DNA of 64,000 nucleotides from Sinotaia quadrata (taxonomy: Eukaryota; Mollusca; Gastropoda; Architaenioglossa; Viviparidae). Under the pieces are notes generated by a model. The model had not been told where the DNA came from and made no database searches. It worked only from the letters and a program-made list of their open reading frames with translations. A program made the position numbers and the translations under genes. The stretch's first letter is position 1; the number at the start of each line of letters is the position of its first letter. Positions 35,610 to 49,700 of this stretch are shown in pieces. The stretch spans positions 30,329,564-30,393,563 of the forward strand of contig CM054177.1 in the NCBI GenBank assembly GCA_028829895.1, in the 5' to 3' direction.

Positions 35610-36700
35610 ATTGTCAGAGTGACCCAACCTTGGGCACTCCTTATGGTGTTAATTTGAAAGTGTATGAGTCTGAAGTAAACAGCCTGAGGAAAGAATATTC
35701 TAGATTTGCTGACCTAGTGGAAACTGAGTGAGCAGTTATTTTATTATCCAATGATTATGATTCATGAGAAAGAGACTAGCCAATGGCTGAGTTTAAGGAG
35801 TTTACTTGCAGTAGAGAATTTTGCTGTCTATTCACTTATGAATTTGAAGATAAAGAGAGAAGTCCAGCTTGAAGGCAGTCATTAGCTTTGATTGATTGAG
35901 AGAGAGTGGACTTGGAAACATTTCATACATTTTTCTATTGATTTGTTATACTTGTGTTATGTAAAGATGTACTATGTAAGTACATTTACTACAAATGTTT
36001 GAACTAAGTTGCGCCCATTTGGTGTATTAATATGTGACATTGTTTGATACATTGTATTTATTGTACCACGTGTGCATGAGGATAATGAGTACCATTGCAG
36101 GAATTGTAGAAAGTTTGAGAATGGAGTGTCAGATATAATGGAGTTATATTGTAATGAATAAGAAACTTAGGTTTGCTCCTTGATTGTAGGTTGCAGTCAG
36201 CAAGCAGCCTTCTGATTTCTTTTTCTTTTGGTTGTGGCTGAGTCTCAGTCTGAGTGTGAGTTCAACCCTGAGCTGTGAGTCTCAAGTGGAGCATCAAGTT
36301 CAACTTTCAAGTTCCTAGCTACCCTTCGTTTGTTCACTAGTCATGGCTTGAGTGACTGGGGAAGCACAGGAAACTTGCAAAGTGTGTAAGCATAAGGGCA
36401 TATACTACACCCCTAATTTTGATATACCAAAGTAAAGATGCTAAGTACATCAGTCCAGTGAAGATAACCCAATCATTGTGATTGTGTTCTGCTCAAGAAA
36501 CTGACAGCAAGAGGTGCCAGATCGGTTGAGAGTAACGATATGTCAGTGTTTTGTGCACGAGGGGGGAACACATGCTGAGTGCAGACATTTTGACATTGTA
36601 ACATTTTGACACTGTGACGTGATTGAAAGGGCCAGTGAAAAGACTGGAAGCTGTACTTAATCCAGGTTATGTGAAGTTTATAATAACCTATTCTAATAAC
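35610..36700. other. Unexplained GC-richer island
   Basis: Composition rises clearly above the flanks (for example AGTCTGAGTGTGAGTTCAAC and GCAAGAGGTGCCAGATCGG), with no open frame of note. It could be a decayed LTR, another mobile element, or an exon of a non-coding RNA. I could not find convincing terminal repeats. Confidence 0.35.
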
Positions 36701-36999
36701 TCCATTTCTATTCTCTGATAGGACTAACCTGCAATTTGTTTTGACTCTATTGTTGAACTATAATTAGCTGTAATTTTATATACTCTGATGTACATGCATA
36801 CATACTATACCAACAAAAATGTTCAGGGCAATGGTAAAGCTTTTTTTCAGAGATGTTTGTTCCAACAATTTTTGGTGGTGAAAAGAAAATACAAGTACTA
36901 GCACCTCTTAATGACTTGAAATAAACTTTGTTATCTATTTATCAAGAATGAAAGAAATCTGTCATAAAAGTAAACCACAATTAATAGTCAGTAATCAAC

Positions 37000-37190
37000 A
37001 CAGTTCATACTTAGAACCAATCACACAAAATGTACTGGAATGACTTAGCTTACAAACATACAGTTCATACTTAGGACCAATCACACAAAATGTACTGGAA
37101 TGACTTAGCTTACAAACATACAGTTCATACTTAGGACCAATCACACAAAATGTACTGGAGTGACTTAGCTTACAAACGAAATTGTAGACT
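37000..37190. repeat. 60-bp tandem repeat, 3 copies
   Basis: ACAGTTCATACTTAGGACCA with ATCACACAAAATGTACTGGA and TGACTTAGCTTACAAAC repeated three times with few differences. Confidence 0.95.
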
Positions 37191-37219
37191 GAAACTGTTA
37201 AATGCCCAAAGGGAATAAA

Positions 37220-38260
37220 AAGAATTAATCACACACATTGGACAATGATTCTTTTGGATCACTCTAAAGAGGTAAAGCACTAATCATTATGTGGGTGTTC
37301 AGTGTACCAATGTCTTGTAAATGATTGGTTCTCTGTGAGTCACACATTAAAAGGTAAGGGAGTGGTCATTATGGGTGTTCAGTGTAACAATGTCTTGTAA
37401 ATGATTAGTTCTCTGTGAGTCACTCATTAAAGGGTAAGGGAGTGGTCATTATGGGTGTTCAGTGTAACAATGTCTTGTATGAGTCACTGTCAAAGAGGTA
37501 AGACTGGTCAGTAGTGTGTATTCAGTAACACATTTTCACAAGTTTCCAGTGAATAACACTGAACAAGTAAAAGCGTGTATTCGAATTCAGTAAAATTCAC
37601 TGTAATATAAACTTTCTGCGAGTCAGTGATGAATAGATAAGAGACTGTCAACTAGGTTTGCATTCAATGATAAATATTTACAACACAAGTTTTCTCCGGG
37701 TCAATGCAGAACAGATAAGAGACTGTCAACTAGTTTTGTATTCAATGATAAACATTTACTAGAAGCCAGTAGACTGTGAAGTGACAAATTTTCACAGGTA
37801 TGAGACTAGCCACTAGGTATGCATTCAATGACAAACATTTACTAGAAGCCAAAAGTATACTAAACAAGACTGTTTGTGAAGTGACAAATTTTCATAGGTA
37901 AGAGACTGGCCAGTAGGTGTGTTTTTCGTGACAAAATTTCATAAAATCACTGTTGAATAGGTAAGAAACTAGTCTTTAGGTGTGCATTTGATGAAAAATT
38001 TTCACTATAACGAAAGTTTTCTCTGAGTCATTGTTGAACAGGTAAGAAACTGGTCATTAGATGTGCAACTGATGAAAAAACTTCACAATAACGAAAGTTT
38101 TCTCTGAGTCATTGTTGAACAGGTAAGAAACTGGTCATTAGATGTGCAACTGATGAAAAAAATTTCACTATAATGAAAGTTTTCTCTGAGTCAGCGTTGA
38201 ACAGGTGAATGATTGGTCACTAGGTATATATTCCTTTCTTGACAAACTGCCTTTGTATGA
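37220..38260. repeat. Degenerate 65-90 bp tandem array with plus-strand GTAAG
   Basis: About a dozen units share TCTCTGTGAGTCA, an AACAGGTAAGAAACTGGTCA-like core and TTCAGTG/ATGAAAAATTTCAC. Many units contain CAGGTAAG or AAGGTAAG, an excellent 5' splice consensus on the plus strand. Confidence 0.82.
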
Positions 38261-40100
38261 CACTGGACTCTTGGTTGTGGAATTATTTGCAGCCCTGTAA
38301 GACACATTTTGAATATTTTAACACTCAACAGACGTAAGTTATACCTGAAAATATTTCAAAATGTGTACTAATAATGTGTTAATAAAATGATAGCAAAATA
38401 GCTATATAATAATTACATATACCGGGCACTACATTCAATTTCACACAAGTAAATATTTCCAAACTTTTAACAGCAAAGATCAAAGCATTATATGTTTTCC
38501 GTTAATCCCAAAATCCTAGAAAATGTTTTTTTGGACTCTAGGGGAGGGGGACAACTTTAATCACTCAAATCAGTTTGTTTTGGTTTTTTTTTGCTTTGAA
38601 AGATCATTCACGTCTTTAAAATGAGACTACTGTAAAACAAATACCCTTTTATTAGTCTGTGAACACTGAAAGCAATACAAATAACTTATTCAAGGAAAGA
38701 AACTAGTTAAAGTATAATATCAAGCAGTAACAAACAAACAACTTTACATGGCAATTTATGCTATTATATGAAGCATAGGAATGGTAATTCAGCAGTTTCT
38801 CCATTAAATATTTTATTTTACCAGTAAGTATTATCACAACTTTCTGTTCACCCATAACTATTTTTTCCTCCTTAAAATATGGTATATCTAGTTTACACAT
38901 CTGTCAAACCAGAATGTAGCCAACGACCAACAGCAACATATAGCAAAAGATTTAACTTTGAGTATATCTCATGTCCCCTATTTCAGATATTGGTAAAGAC
39001 CTTGCATGATATTTTAAAAGTACGAATATGCTTTTATAGTTCTTTTTTTTTTTTAAATTCTTAACCAAAACATTGTGAGGAATCACTACTAGAAAAGAAG
39101 TGACACAATTTTAACATAAGACTAGTTCTACTTTTGTTTAGTGTAAGCAATTGTGGAACACAATAAGTAACAAGCTTAATCCAAAGAGTGATTCATAAAC
39201 CTACAAGAATAGTTCACAAATAAGCATTAATCAAGAGTAACTTGCTGGAAGCAACTAAAAAGAGTCTCAAAAGCAACAGGAGAAAGACTACTATACTAAG
39301 CAACAAACTGACAAACAAGCAAGAATAACTGACATAAACAAGAGACACAAAAAGCAAGAGCTTCACCTATGAATAAGCAATTCTCTCACAAACAAGCAAT
39401 AAATATAATACTAATAGTAAGCTAAAGCAATAAGAGGGAATCAAATTGCAAGAAAAAGCCTTGAAAGAGTGATTCGCCAACAAAACAATATAGTGTCTCA
39501 AAGCAACAGAGTGACTTACAAACAAGTCTTAGAAAACAATAAGTTGGAGTGATTTTCAGAAAAGCAAGACTAACAAATTCAAACAAAGAACAAGTGACTC
39601 ACAAAGCAACAGACAAGACTAATTCACAAATAAACAAGTAAAAAGTCTTATAAAGCAACATAAACAAGCAATATTTCTTTTAAACAGCAACAAAGCAACA
39701 TTTAAAAAACAGTAACAAGCAATATTTTTTTTAAAACAGCAGCAAGAAATATTTTTTGTAACATACAATATTTTTTAAATCAAATCAACATTTTAAAAAC
39801 AGTAACAAGCAATAATTTTAAAATGGCAACAAACTATTTTTAATACAGCGACAAGCAATATTTTTTGCAACAAGCAAATATTTTTTTTTAAACAGCAACA
39901 AGCAATATGCTTTTAAAAAAGCAAAAAGCAATGTTTTTAAAAGATCAACAATCACTCTTTTTTTAAAAACAGTAACAAGCACTATATTGTTAAAACAGCA
40001 ACAAGCACTATTTTGTTAAAAGAATAACAAGTAAGGAGTAAGAATGTGCCTCATAATTAATCAACAATCAGTAGCAACTTACAAACAACAAAAGATAACT
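38261..40100. other. Intergenic, low complexity
   Basis: No gene. From about 39180 to 40080 the sequence is dominated by AACAAGCAA with A-rich and T-rich tracts; AACAAGCAATATTTTT forms irregular units of about 25-40 bp. Confidence 0.6.
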
Positions 40101-40114
40101 CACAACAATCACAA

Positions 40115-40595
40115 ATGAAAGCAAAAAAGCACCAGCAAAAGTGGGACTCACCAGCCAATAAGAAGCTACTGCAAAAAGCACAAGTAACAGTGGGACTCGC
40201 CAGTCAATAAGAAGCTACTGCAAAAAGCACAACAGTGGGACTCACCAGCCAATAAGAAGCTACTGCAAAAAGCACAAGTAACAGTGGGACTCACCAGCCA
40301 ATAAGAAGCTACTGCAAAAAGCACAAGTAACAGTGGGACTCACCAGTCAATAAGAAGCTACTGCAAAAAGCACAAGTAACAGTGGGACTCACCAGCCAAT
40401 AAGAAGCTACTGCAAAAAGCACAAGTAACAGTGGGACTCACCAGCCACTAAGAAGCTACTGAAAAAGCACAAGTAACAGTGGGACTCACCAGCCACTAAG
40501 AAGCTACTGCAAAAAGCACAAGTAACAGTGGGACTCACCAGCCACTAAGAAGCTACTGAAAAAGCACAAGTAACAGTGGGACTCACAAGCCATTA
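40115..40595. repeat. 49-bp tandem array beyond the EXO1 stop, 9-10 copies
   Basis: Unit contains GCAAAAAGCACAAGTAACAG, TGGGACTCACCAGCCAATAA and GAAGCTACT. On the minus strand each unit has TGTGCTTTTTGCAG (acceptor-like) and, 17 nt later, GTGAGTCCC (donor-like). Starts about 35-60 bp past the EXO1 stop codon. Confidence 0.93.
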
Positions 40596-40627
40596 ATACT
40601 TCAAAAGCACTTGGAAGAAATCCATTC

Positions 40628-40743
40628 CTACTTGTGAAAAACAAATTTGGAGAACATGTCCTTTAAATTTTGTTGCTTAGTATCAGTCTTCACTGTCAAC
40701 TTCTTGCCCCGTAACAAACCAGAAACACGGCACTTTTTCCTCT
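40628..40743 (-). CDS. EXO1: EXO1 exon 13/14 (C-terminus and stop)
   Basis: 116 nt from acceptor TTTGACAG to TAG. Encodes [17 protein letters not shown] then [23 protein letters not shown] resembles a PCNA-interacting box, though one aromatic position is Met. Phase agrees with exon 12. Confidence 0.8.
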
Positions 40744-43700
40744 CTGTCAAATAATACACACATCAAGGCATAAACAATTAATGATTTACAATATCTATTA
40801 TTTAACATATAACAGAAACCTCTAATCTAGTCTAAAGTGGCACCAAACAAGAGAAAATGATGTACCCTTTAAATTGATTTATATAGTGTTTATATCCATT
40901 CATATTCTATTAAAACTATTAATATGTTTATATATCCAAGCAGCAACAGCACACTGCAATATTGTGTTTGACAATAACATAAAATATATGTATGTACTGA
41001 ATCTTTTAAGTAGATTTTTTTTCATTGTCCTACATTACATTTACAAAGCTTATATGGCAAAACATAAAATTCTTCTAACTCAAAATTTAAAACATGCAAG
41101 GCTGTGTATGAGCTGATGTTAAGTTGCACATTATGCTGTCGTGGAGTTCCTGTCTGCAATTAAATCAAAAACAAAATGAGCAAGCCTATTGATTTATGAT
41201 AAACCTACATGAATATTCTCTGAAATATCAAATCTTATGGTTGCTTCTATATTGTGTACCTATAAAGTATCTAAATTTTTATGCTGCATTGGCTTCTTTT
41301 TAAAGTTGAGCAATTAAACTGGTTATGGTATACATACACTAAAACAATAGATGTAAATGCTAACAACAAAGAACTTTTCTACTTGATATTGTACAAATCT
41401 TTTCTGCTCAAAATATGTTTTTTGATGAAATAAGGTTGTACAAAAAAATTATGATAGCTATACTACTTTTTCAGATATTGTCAATTTAGTGTCGTAATTT
41501 GTAATCAACAGTTTTTAGATGTAACGAATGTGCAATTTGTCAAGTTCAGTACAAGTAAAATCTAAACCACACTGATCAACAGTCCAACATTTTAAATTAG
41601 CATATTCACAGATGACAAAAAAAAAAAAACCCTGATATAATGCAAAATTGAAATTTCAGTGTATTATAAATTGCAAAGGAAAACATGTTGGGTTTTTTTT
41701 CATAAAATTGCTTACAAAATGCAACAAACTGAAATATTCAAGGCATCATAGCATAAGCAACTAATGAACAAAGTATATCCAGAATACATATTATTAAATC
41801 ATTTGTTGTGTAGTGAATGCCTATTTTTTTAAAAGCATAACAACAACATGAATTATATGAAGCTGAAAATGGCAATTTCAACAAATTTTAACCAAAGAGC
41901 AGTAATCAAGTGTCATACAGAAAATGTAAAAAAAAACAAATTGTCAAATCTCTAAAACTATACAACATGCAGAGCTGGTGCACATATCAAAATGATCAGT
42001 AAACTGTGCTCTGTCTCTGTCTCTCTCTAATATATATATTATAAGTTATGTTTAATCATTTATTTAATTTACATTTTTAATTTTATTTTACAATTTCTAT
42101 TTAAAAAGAAAATGAAAATGGATAAACTGTCACATCTCTGAAACTATATATAACACAAAGTTCGTTTCTTTCTAATTTTCTTAAAATTCAGAATATCATG
42201 TTAAAAAACCATTTTATGTCAGATAGTTTCTTCACTATACTTTTTGTTTTAAGCACACACCTCCTGGTTTATTATAGGGAAGTAATCATACCAAAAAAAA
42301 ATATATTTATGTGCCTAATATTGAAAACTAGAATTTTCACTGGGAACTGACTACTGCTACTAACTTCAAAAATGTTTGAATTAAAGAATAAAGAATAAGA
42401 AGAAAAATTGTTTATCATTTAGGCATTATTTAAATACCTTCAATTTATCTTTGAAAAACAGATGTTGAGGTATAATCAATCTTACTAAAATAATGTAGGT
42501 AAATAACAACACACAAATAAAATAAAACTGTTCAAGTGAATGAGCAGGCATGTCACAGTCAAGTGCATTGATGTGTGTAGGCCTACCTAATGACAAAGAA
42601 AAGATAGAGTTATCTCTCCTCTTTTTAATGGATCAATCAGAATTTATGCTAAAATCCATGCAGGTTTTGCAAAATTCTTAAAACAGGGTGCCTAAAAATG
42701 TAAATTTTACTATTTTGGCCATGACACTCCCAATGAGAAATTTTTAATGTAACCCTAAGGTACTTTTGTCAAAGTTTACAGATACTGATTTTCACTAGCT
42801 TTCTTGCTTTTCTTCTCAACTTTATTATACAGAATACATTTATCACAAATGTTTTGCAGTAATTTTATGTACATGGAAAACACAATACTGCAGTTTTCTG
42901 TTGATGTTGGGTGTTTTCTTAGTCAATAGTTATGCCAACTTTTGCTCCCAAAAGAGTGCTTTTTGTTCATTTATGGTTTTTTTGTTTTGTTGTGTTTTCC
43001 ATGTACATAAAATTACTGCAAAACATTTGTGATAAATGTATTCTGTGGTGTGCATACATTCACTAGCAATAGATAATTTTGTTTCATAAAACTTTACCTG
43101 TATTTGAGCTGGTTATTGACTTTGTTGTTTCCACTGATTTCTGTTGTGAAAAACAAAAATAAAATGTTACTTTGAACAAAGAAAAAAGTTTAAATATTAA
43201 CAATTTGGTGGATAGAAGGTAAATAAGTTAGTAATATTTCTGATAAGTCTGAACTCACCAACAAAATACTACATAAATTTCATCTTGAAAAAATTATATC
43301 CAAACTATTTGAAATAATCACAACCAAAAATTAATTAATAATTTAAATGTCTCACTTATTACAATAACAAAAAAACTATCTAGTATTAATGATGGTTTGA
43401 GTGTCTCAGTAATTACAACCTTTACCCAGCACTGGTTTGAGTATCTCACTTTGTATTTACAATCTGCTAGCTGTAGGCTCAGTACTTTAATGCATTTGCA
43501 ATGGTGAAATATCCCAGTACTTCAACAGGTTAATAACAACAGTTATTAGTAACATTACTGCTAAACAACAATTTTCTAGCACTAGCAATGGTATGAGTAT
43601 CTCATAATTCAATAATTCATTATCAATACAATATTACATTAAATGATTATCTCTTAATTCATAATTCACTATCATTACAATAAATGAGTATCTTACACTC

Positions 43701-46700
43701 AGTACTAGAGGTTATACTAGAGGTTATCTGAATATCTCAGTAATTTATCACTCACTAGTATTTATAGAGGTTTAAGTATCTTCAACAATTCACTCGCAAT
43801 ACTTACAACAATCCATTAGTACTAGCAGCGGTTTAAACTTCACTAATTGCAACCATTCACTACATTAAATACCTAGCTAATTGCAACCATTCACTACATT
43901 AAATATCTAGCTAATTGCAACCATTCACTACATTAAATACATTGCTAATTGCACCATTCACTACATTAAATATCTAGCTAATTGCAACCATTCACTACAT
44001 TAAATATCTAGCTAATTGCACCATTCACTACATTAAATACATTGCTAATTGCAACCATTTACTACATTAAATACCTAGCTAATTGCAACATTCCTAGAAT
44101 AAACTGCATTAAATACCTAGCTAATTGCAACATTCCTGAACTGCATTAAATACCTAGCTAATTGCAACATTCCTGAACTGCATTAAATACCTAGCTAATT
44201 GCAACATTCCTGAACTGCATTAAATACCTAGCTAATTGCAACATTCCTGAACTGCATTAAATACCTAGCTAATTGCAACATTCCTGAACTACATTAAATA
44301 CCTAGCTAATTGCAACATTCCTGAACTACATTAAATACCTAGCTAATTGCAACATTCCTAGAATAAACTGTGTTAAATACCTAGCTAATAGCAACCATTT
44401 TAATAGTTACTTTTACATTTTTATCAGATCTAGCACTAGCATTGTTCATTAAAATATTTGAAGGATAATAATTATTCAACTAAATTACAAGCTGACTTTC
44501 TACCTATAGAAAAATATGGTATTGGAAAGAAAAGAGGGGAAAGTAGGGCATTAAACATATTCTTTCAGAATTAGGTGAGCAAAGATTTATGTGAATAAAG
44601 AAGAGAATTTATTTAAAATATAACTACTCAAAAGATCTGGCTTAATTTAAATATTAAAAATAATTTAACAATACATTTATCTTAGGATACATACATCTGA
44701 ACTCAACAATGCCAAATATTTAGAAAACTTTTGTATCATAGTAATACCTTACCTTTATTCTAAAGGGAGGACTTGAACTGACTTTAGAATTAAAACTGAT
44801 GTCTTCTGCTAGCTGCTGGTTGTCAGTCTCGCAGTCTGTAAGGTCAACAAAGTCCTGGCTAGTTGGAAAGCAATCTGAGTCTATACTGCATAAATTGCTA
44901 TGTTGAGAGCCATTGTTTTCACACATGCTTTCATCTTTCTCCTGTGAATTGTCTGTTCTTTTAAACAAAATACTGCATGACATATCTGAAACTGGAGAAG
45001 TGGTGCCTGTGACAGTGTTGGTGATATTTTCTTCACCTGATTTCTCAAGAAAATTTACAGGAGGTTTCATTAAAGAAAAATCCTCTAAATCTAAAACATC
45101 TTTTCCTGAAGAAACTCGTCGTAAAAGCTTGATACTACTAATGGAGTCATCTGATGAAAAAACATTTGGACAACTGCCAGATCTAGAGAATTTAAACTTT
45201 GACCAGGTGAATGCTGGGCCTGGTGACTTCTGACTCTTTATGCTAGCCTGAAAAGATATTCTGTTTGGGTCAGTCTGAACATCATGCAGCTTCAGTGCTG
45301 AACTTGTTGACTTTGTACAGAGTATGTCTGATGGTAATTTTTCTTTGGCGTCTTTGATCTCGTCAGTTGACTGAGAACCTGGAAAAGTTTCTTCAGAAAA
45401 AGAAAAAGAAGTTTTGCAATTATCTGACAGTTTGGGAGAAATCAATTTTGTTTTAGATTTTCTATCAGTGGTTTTCGTTTTGGATGAAGAATGTTTTAGG
45501 TGGGCTTGGTCAAAATTTAGTCTTGGAGTTTGCAAAGAATCACTTGAAACTTGAGAACTGGTATTCTTCAGGCTTATAAAATCATGTTCTTCATTGATAG
45601 CTGCATTTCCAACTGAGGTTCCATTACCAAAATACCTTGGATGAAAAGAAAATGTTATGTTTTCATTGCAGTGTTAATAAAATTATTTCAAGATAAAATT
45701 ATCAATCAATATCATTTACATAAATCTGTGCTGTGATACTTAATATAATTTTGCTTAACTATACATGTAATTTTGCTTAACTATATATGTGCACGTATTT
45801 GGAAAGTTGGAAGAACTATTTAAAATAATTCTGGTCACATTTGAATTTAAAATATTTTTATAAGAATGTTTATCAGAAATTTTGTTTATCAAAGTAATAT
45901 TTTCTAACATAAAATTGTGCATCGTTTGATATCTCATTGCAGTATTTGTAGTCACAACCATATCACCTACTGCAGTCTTTATACATGCAATGGCATACAA
46001 ATTTCAATATTTAATCATAAATCCACCAAATACAAAAGAATCTTCTTGACCTGTTTCCATGCATATAAGGTGCCAAATTAGTAAAAATTATCTTCACTTC
46101 TGAAGATCATGTCTGTGAACCACAAATTTCCCACCAGAAAATGGTTTACATTTCACAAGTATCCTTTTTCTCCCATAAACACTTTTTGCCAATCTCTCCT
46201 CTTCACACATCCAGTCCTTTACAACAGCCAGCGCACGAGGCATTCAAATGTACCTTGTTTTTTGTCAACATCCCACAGAAGAGGTGAGAACAAGCCTTAT
46301 AAGATTACAGTAAACAACACCTCCACTCACAAAAGATCATTTCCAGACTTCTACTAATTCTCTCAAAACCCCTATTTACATTATTTTTTGAGAAGAAATC
46401 TACCACTCAAAGATGATTTGTTTAAGTGAGGTTTTCTGGTCGCAAATATTACAGATAAAGAAACCCCCTGTATTAGGCTTGAGACCATAAATGAAACCAC
46501 AAGTTTTCCTCACAAATCCACTATTTAAATTTGACAATATGCACAAAACAGTAACACCAACATTTTTTCCTTGTGAAAAAAATTACCTGCTTCTAACTTC
46601 CACTGTGATAAGAGGTGTGCTGGGTGCATCAAGACAAAACTTAGACCGCTTGGCTTGAGAAGCAGTGGCAAACATATTTTGCTTATGCTTTGTTGCATTT

Positions 46701-49700
46701 TGTTTGTGCATTGGTGGTTTAGTTTCCTTATCTAACAGCTCTTGCAGAACTTCATCAAGATTCAACTTTGCAGATGAGACTACGCCCATGACAGGAACTC
46801 TTCTGTCTCTCAATGCAGCCATGTGACTTATGTTTTCTTTCTCAGTTACACCTGTACCTTGTTCCTCCATTTGAGAATGTTTCAGGTGATCCTGAAACCA
46901 ATAGTATATTATATTGAGTATGAGTATGGAACTAATGAAATTTATTTTTTTAAATGCCTATAAAATATAATGTTAAGCAACTAACAATAATTTACAATAA
47001 TATGCTAAAATAAATAAATTCAAAGCTTAAAATATTATTGCTTTTTATCTTTGATCTCACAGATACAAATGCAGTGACCTTACTAATACATTTTTTATCC
47101 AATGCAAATCCAATGTAACATTTGATTATTATTTATCACTTTATTCGAGGTTAACTTGATAAACTAATTATCCATAATAATTATGAAATATATAGAAAAT
47201 ATTCAGCTATTGAAAAACACGAACAGTGAGTGTCAAGCATATAATTAATTTGTAGTTATCAAAATATAAATGCTGCAGAAAATTAAAAAATGTCTGTAAA
47301 CGGCTTCAAACTATAGTTTTCTAATAAAAAATTTTCTTTGGTCAAGGTTTGTCTTGTAAAAATGGAAACAGTACACCTTTCTTTGAAAATTGTTGAAATT
47401 TACATAAACCTTGTGAGACTCTTCTCAGGAAATATCTGCATTGGCAAAATGGTATTTCAAGTCAAAACAGATTTTTAAAATTAATGTCTTGTGAGACTCC
47501 AAACATTATGCCAACATTTACTCTGATGATCATAAGGTCACTGGGTGAGTGTGTTGTATGTGACTGTGTGCATGGAAAGGATGAGAAGGTCGAGAAGTTT
47601 AGATATTAAAAAACAGCAAGCCAGCTTAAAAGGAAAAAGTAGCACCGACAACAATAATGCTCATTAACTATCCTCAAATTTCATTAATTCTTGTCAGTTT
47701 TCACTTGTAAATAGCTGCAAGGATCAACAGAAAATTACAGATTGTAGAAGATCCTTCAAAACTTCCAGTCTGGAGAACTGCTGCCCAAGGACCTAACTTG
47801 ACAACTGCTGCACAAGGACCCTAACTTGACAACTGGTGCACAAAGACCCAAACCTGAGAACTATGGAACTGATCAAGGATGCTGCCTAAAGATGGTTGGC
47901 AGATAAGAATAAAAGATTACAGGATTATAGAATAAGGTATTATCCTTAATCTGTGTCCATCATAGGCATGTCAAAATGAGACATATTTGCATAAATACTT
48001 ATAAATATATCTACATCTCACTAATTTAGTTCTGTCTTATTTATGCTCATCAAGTGTTGATTACCATTTTCAGGACAGTGACTCATAAAATTTCTAAATA
48101 TCATCAAAAATAATATACCAACTAGTCAAACTGATTGTAAAACTCCTGCATGGGTGACTATAATGACCTTGCTTTGAAAATGTAATAACCTTATAAAACT
48201 TGAGTAATAAAACATTTGCTATAGTCAATACATTTCAGGCAAAGTTAATGACCTTGCTTTGAAACTGTACAAACCTGATAAAATTTGGGTAATAAAACAT
48301 TTGCTATAGTCAATACATTTCAGACAAAGTTAATGACCTTGCTTTGAAAATGTACAAAACTTATAAAACTTGGGTAATAAAACATTAGCTATAGTCAATA
48401 CATTTCAGGCAAAGTTAATGACCTTGCTTTGAAAATAATGTGAAATCATACAAACCTTATGGGGTTCTTGCAGTAAAGCATTTTCATTTGAAAACATATT
48501 TATAATTTTTGAAGGAGAAAGAACTTGTCTGCCATCAACAGGATGTGCGTAAATATCTTCAGTCATGTGCTCAGGACTTCTCTGTTCATTAGCATTATGT
48601 GACATAAGAGATTTCTGATTCATTTTGTTGGGCTCAGAGCCTATTCCTGATGTATCCATTGCAGCATATATACTGAATAGTTCATTATCAGATTTGACTT
48701 CATCACCTTCCTTAGCTATAAAATTGTTAAAAATAAATTTATTAAAAGTTAAAACATTTCAAATCTGTCAAAATAGTGTATTTGAAAAAAACAAAATGGA
48801 AATATTCACTAAAGTACAATATCCAAATATAATCATAAATCAATTCTCCATTAAATATTTTATATAAAAACTGGTGCTGTTTAAAATAGTGTGGAAGGGT
48901 GGACGTACGTGTGTACAGAGCGGTGTGTGCGTAGCGCTTGTTTTGCCGGACAGCAAAGTAGGTCATCGGCCGCTAGTTTGAATCACGCGGCGCGGTCTGC
49001 TATATAGTAATGTGTATGGCTGTTGCCATTGTATACGCGTTTTATCGCCACTTATCATATTATATATCTATTTAATAAAGTTAATGTTTATGTATTATAT
49101 ATCTATTTAATAAAGTTAATGTTTATGTATTATAGTTAGTGGGATGTAGTTTATATTTATATAATTTTGTAAGTTAGTCTATATTGTTTTCTTAGTGTAT
49201 TCTATGATTTATGTATGTGTACATGGTTTTCCCATGGCACATGAATATAGTTATTTATTTTATTTGATAGTTTATTTTGTGAATTATATTGTAAGGAAGT
49301 ACTGTATTTAGAGTATTTAGTGTAGTATTTTTTGATAGTTAAAGTGTTATATAACTCTAGGTAGTTTAGAAGGAATTTATGTTAGAACGAAAGTACGTTA
49401 ACACAGAAGTACCCATTTAGCATTAGTTTAGTCTCAGTTCCAGAATTGTCTAGTGGAGTCCCCTTTGCCGCCCGGACTTATATTGTGTGTGAAAGGGTCG
49501 TCTTTTTTTTGTGGGTCTTTTGGTAGTCGTCTTTTGGAGAGTGGTCTGAGAGTGGTCAAGAGAAGAGTATGGTTGGCGGTGTGTCGCCTAAATAAAGATC
49601 AGATGAAAATGTAAACACGTGTTGCATGTTCTGCCTCTTCTACTGTGGTTGCCGTAGCCGTATTGTCTGATTGGTTCATCTCCTCCTCGCATCCTGGGGT

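Noticed and set aside
41050..41151. Possible EXO1 exon reading [14 protein letters not shown] after a GCAGACAG acceptor
   Set aside because: Not needed: exon 12 joins the last exon in phase, and this segment has no resemblance to EXO1 tails or clear donor.
44913..45233. 106-codon plus-strand open frame
   Set aside because: Shadow of EXO1 exon 11 on the opposite strand.
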